Positions 47,390 through 47,500 of a stretch of DNA of 47,500 nt are shown here, piece after piece. Where the stretch lies: the NCBI RefSeq assembly GCF_023650515.1, contig NZ_CP096016.1, positions 1 to 47,500 of the forward strand, written 5' to 3'. Position 1 is the stretch's first letter. Each line of letters begins with the position of its first letter. The position numbers and the translations under genes are program-made. Source of the DNA: Alkalimarinus coralli (GTDB lineage Bacteria; Pseudomonadota; Gammaproteobacteria; Pseudomonadales; Oleiphilaceae). The notes beneath the pieces are model-generated. The model worked only from the letters and a program-made list of their open reading frames with translations, was not told where the DNA came from and did no database searches.

Positions 47390-47500
47390 GCGCCCCTCTT
47401 CTGACGGAGACACCGGATAAGGTGTTTTAACTGAAGCGGTAAGTTATTGAAATAGATTTACTTTTTGTAATTTTGTTTTAATGATTTAAGTCGATCCAGG

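Overview
The window is a chromosomal segment of a marine-type gammaproteobacterium. Gene order closely follows, from memory, blocks of the Pseudomonas chromosome (ispB / rplU-rpmA-obgE-proB / rpsT / murJ-ribF-ileS-lspA-fkpB-ispH / pilE...fimT / thiO / pilR-pilS / bamD / rluD-pgeF-clpB, then ilvI-ilvH-ilvC-pssA-msrP-msrQ ahead of an rrn operon). Moderate G+C, a wax-ester synthase/DGAT-type acyltransferase and a DUF6316-like small protein suggest a Marinobacter/Hahella/Oleiphilus-like relative. The species cannot be named from this sequence.

Layout. 1-1349: 3' part of thiL and pgpA. 1350-4180: small accessory genes (DUF6316-like protein, a lipoprotein, and the amrB-amrA pair of MEMO1 and AMMECR1 homologues), ending in a 33-bp tandem repeat. 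4180-6934 (minus): WS/DGAT acyltransferase and ispB. 7037-10606: divergent promoters, then rplU, rpmA, obgE and proB. 10619-10945 (minus): rpsT. 11159-18876 (plus): lipid II flippase, flavin cofactor synthesis, Ile-tRNA synthetase, lipoprotein signal peptidase, FKBP and IspH. 18921-28268 (minus): the complete type IV pilus minor-pilin cluster fimT-fimU-pilV-pilW-pilX-pilY1-pilY2-pilE, interrupted by an IS110-family element. 28366-36468: thiO, pilR-pilS, nadE, bamD and rluD. 36472-40842: pgeF, clpB with a sigma-32-like promoter, a DUF465 protein and a DUF4124 protein. 41331-47341: ilvIHC, pssA and msrPQ. 47362 to the end: a strong sigma-70 promoter with a GC-rich discriminator, very probably an rRNA operon promoter.

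Most of the window is conserved housekeeping. The most interesting part is the IS110-family insertion. Its ends can be inferred because the last 11 codons of pilY1, including a W-R motif and stop, lie on the far side of the element (19771-19806), in register with the broken gene at 21310. The shared dinucleotide AC at both edges is then the likely core. The long 3' noncoding region of the element holds a 10-nt exact copy of the right target flank and an 8-nt near-match to the left flank on the other strand, separated by a hairpin. This is what an RNA-guided IS110/IS1111 recombinase would need. The other strong non-coding signals are a 21-bp hairpin ending exactly at the msrP start codon, a terminator-like hairpin in the ilvI leader overlapping an Ile/Val/Leu/Ala-rich short ORF, and two 32-bp inverted repeats of identical geometry just upstream of fimU and pilY2.
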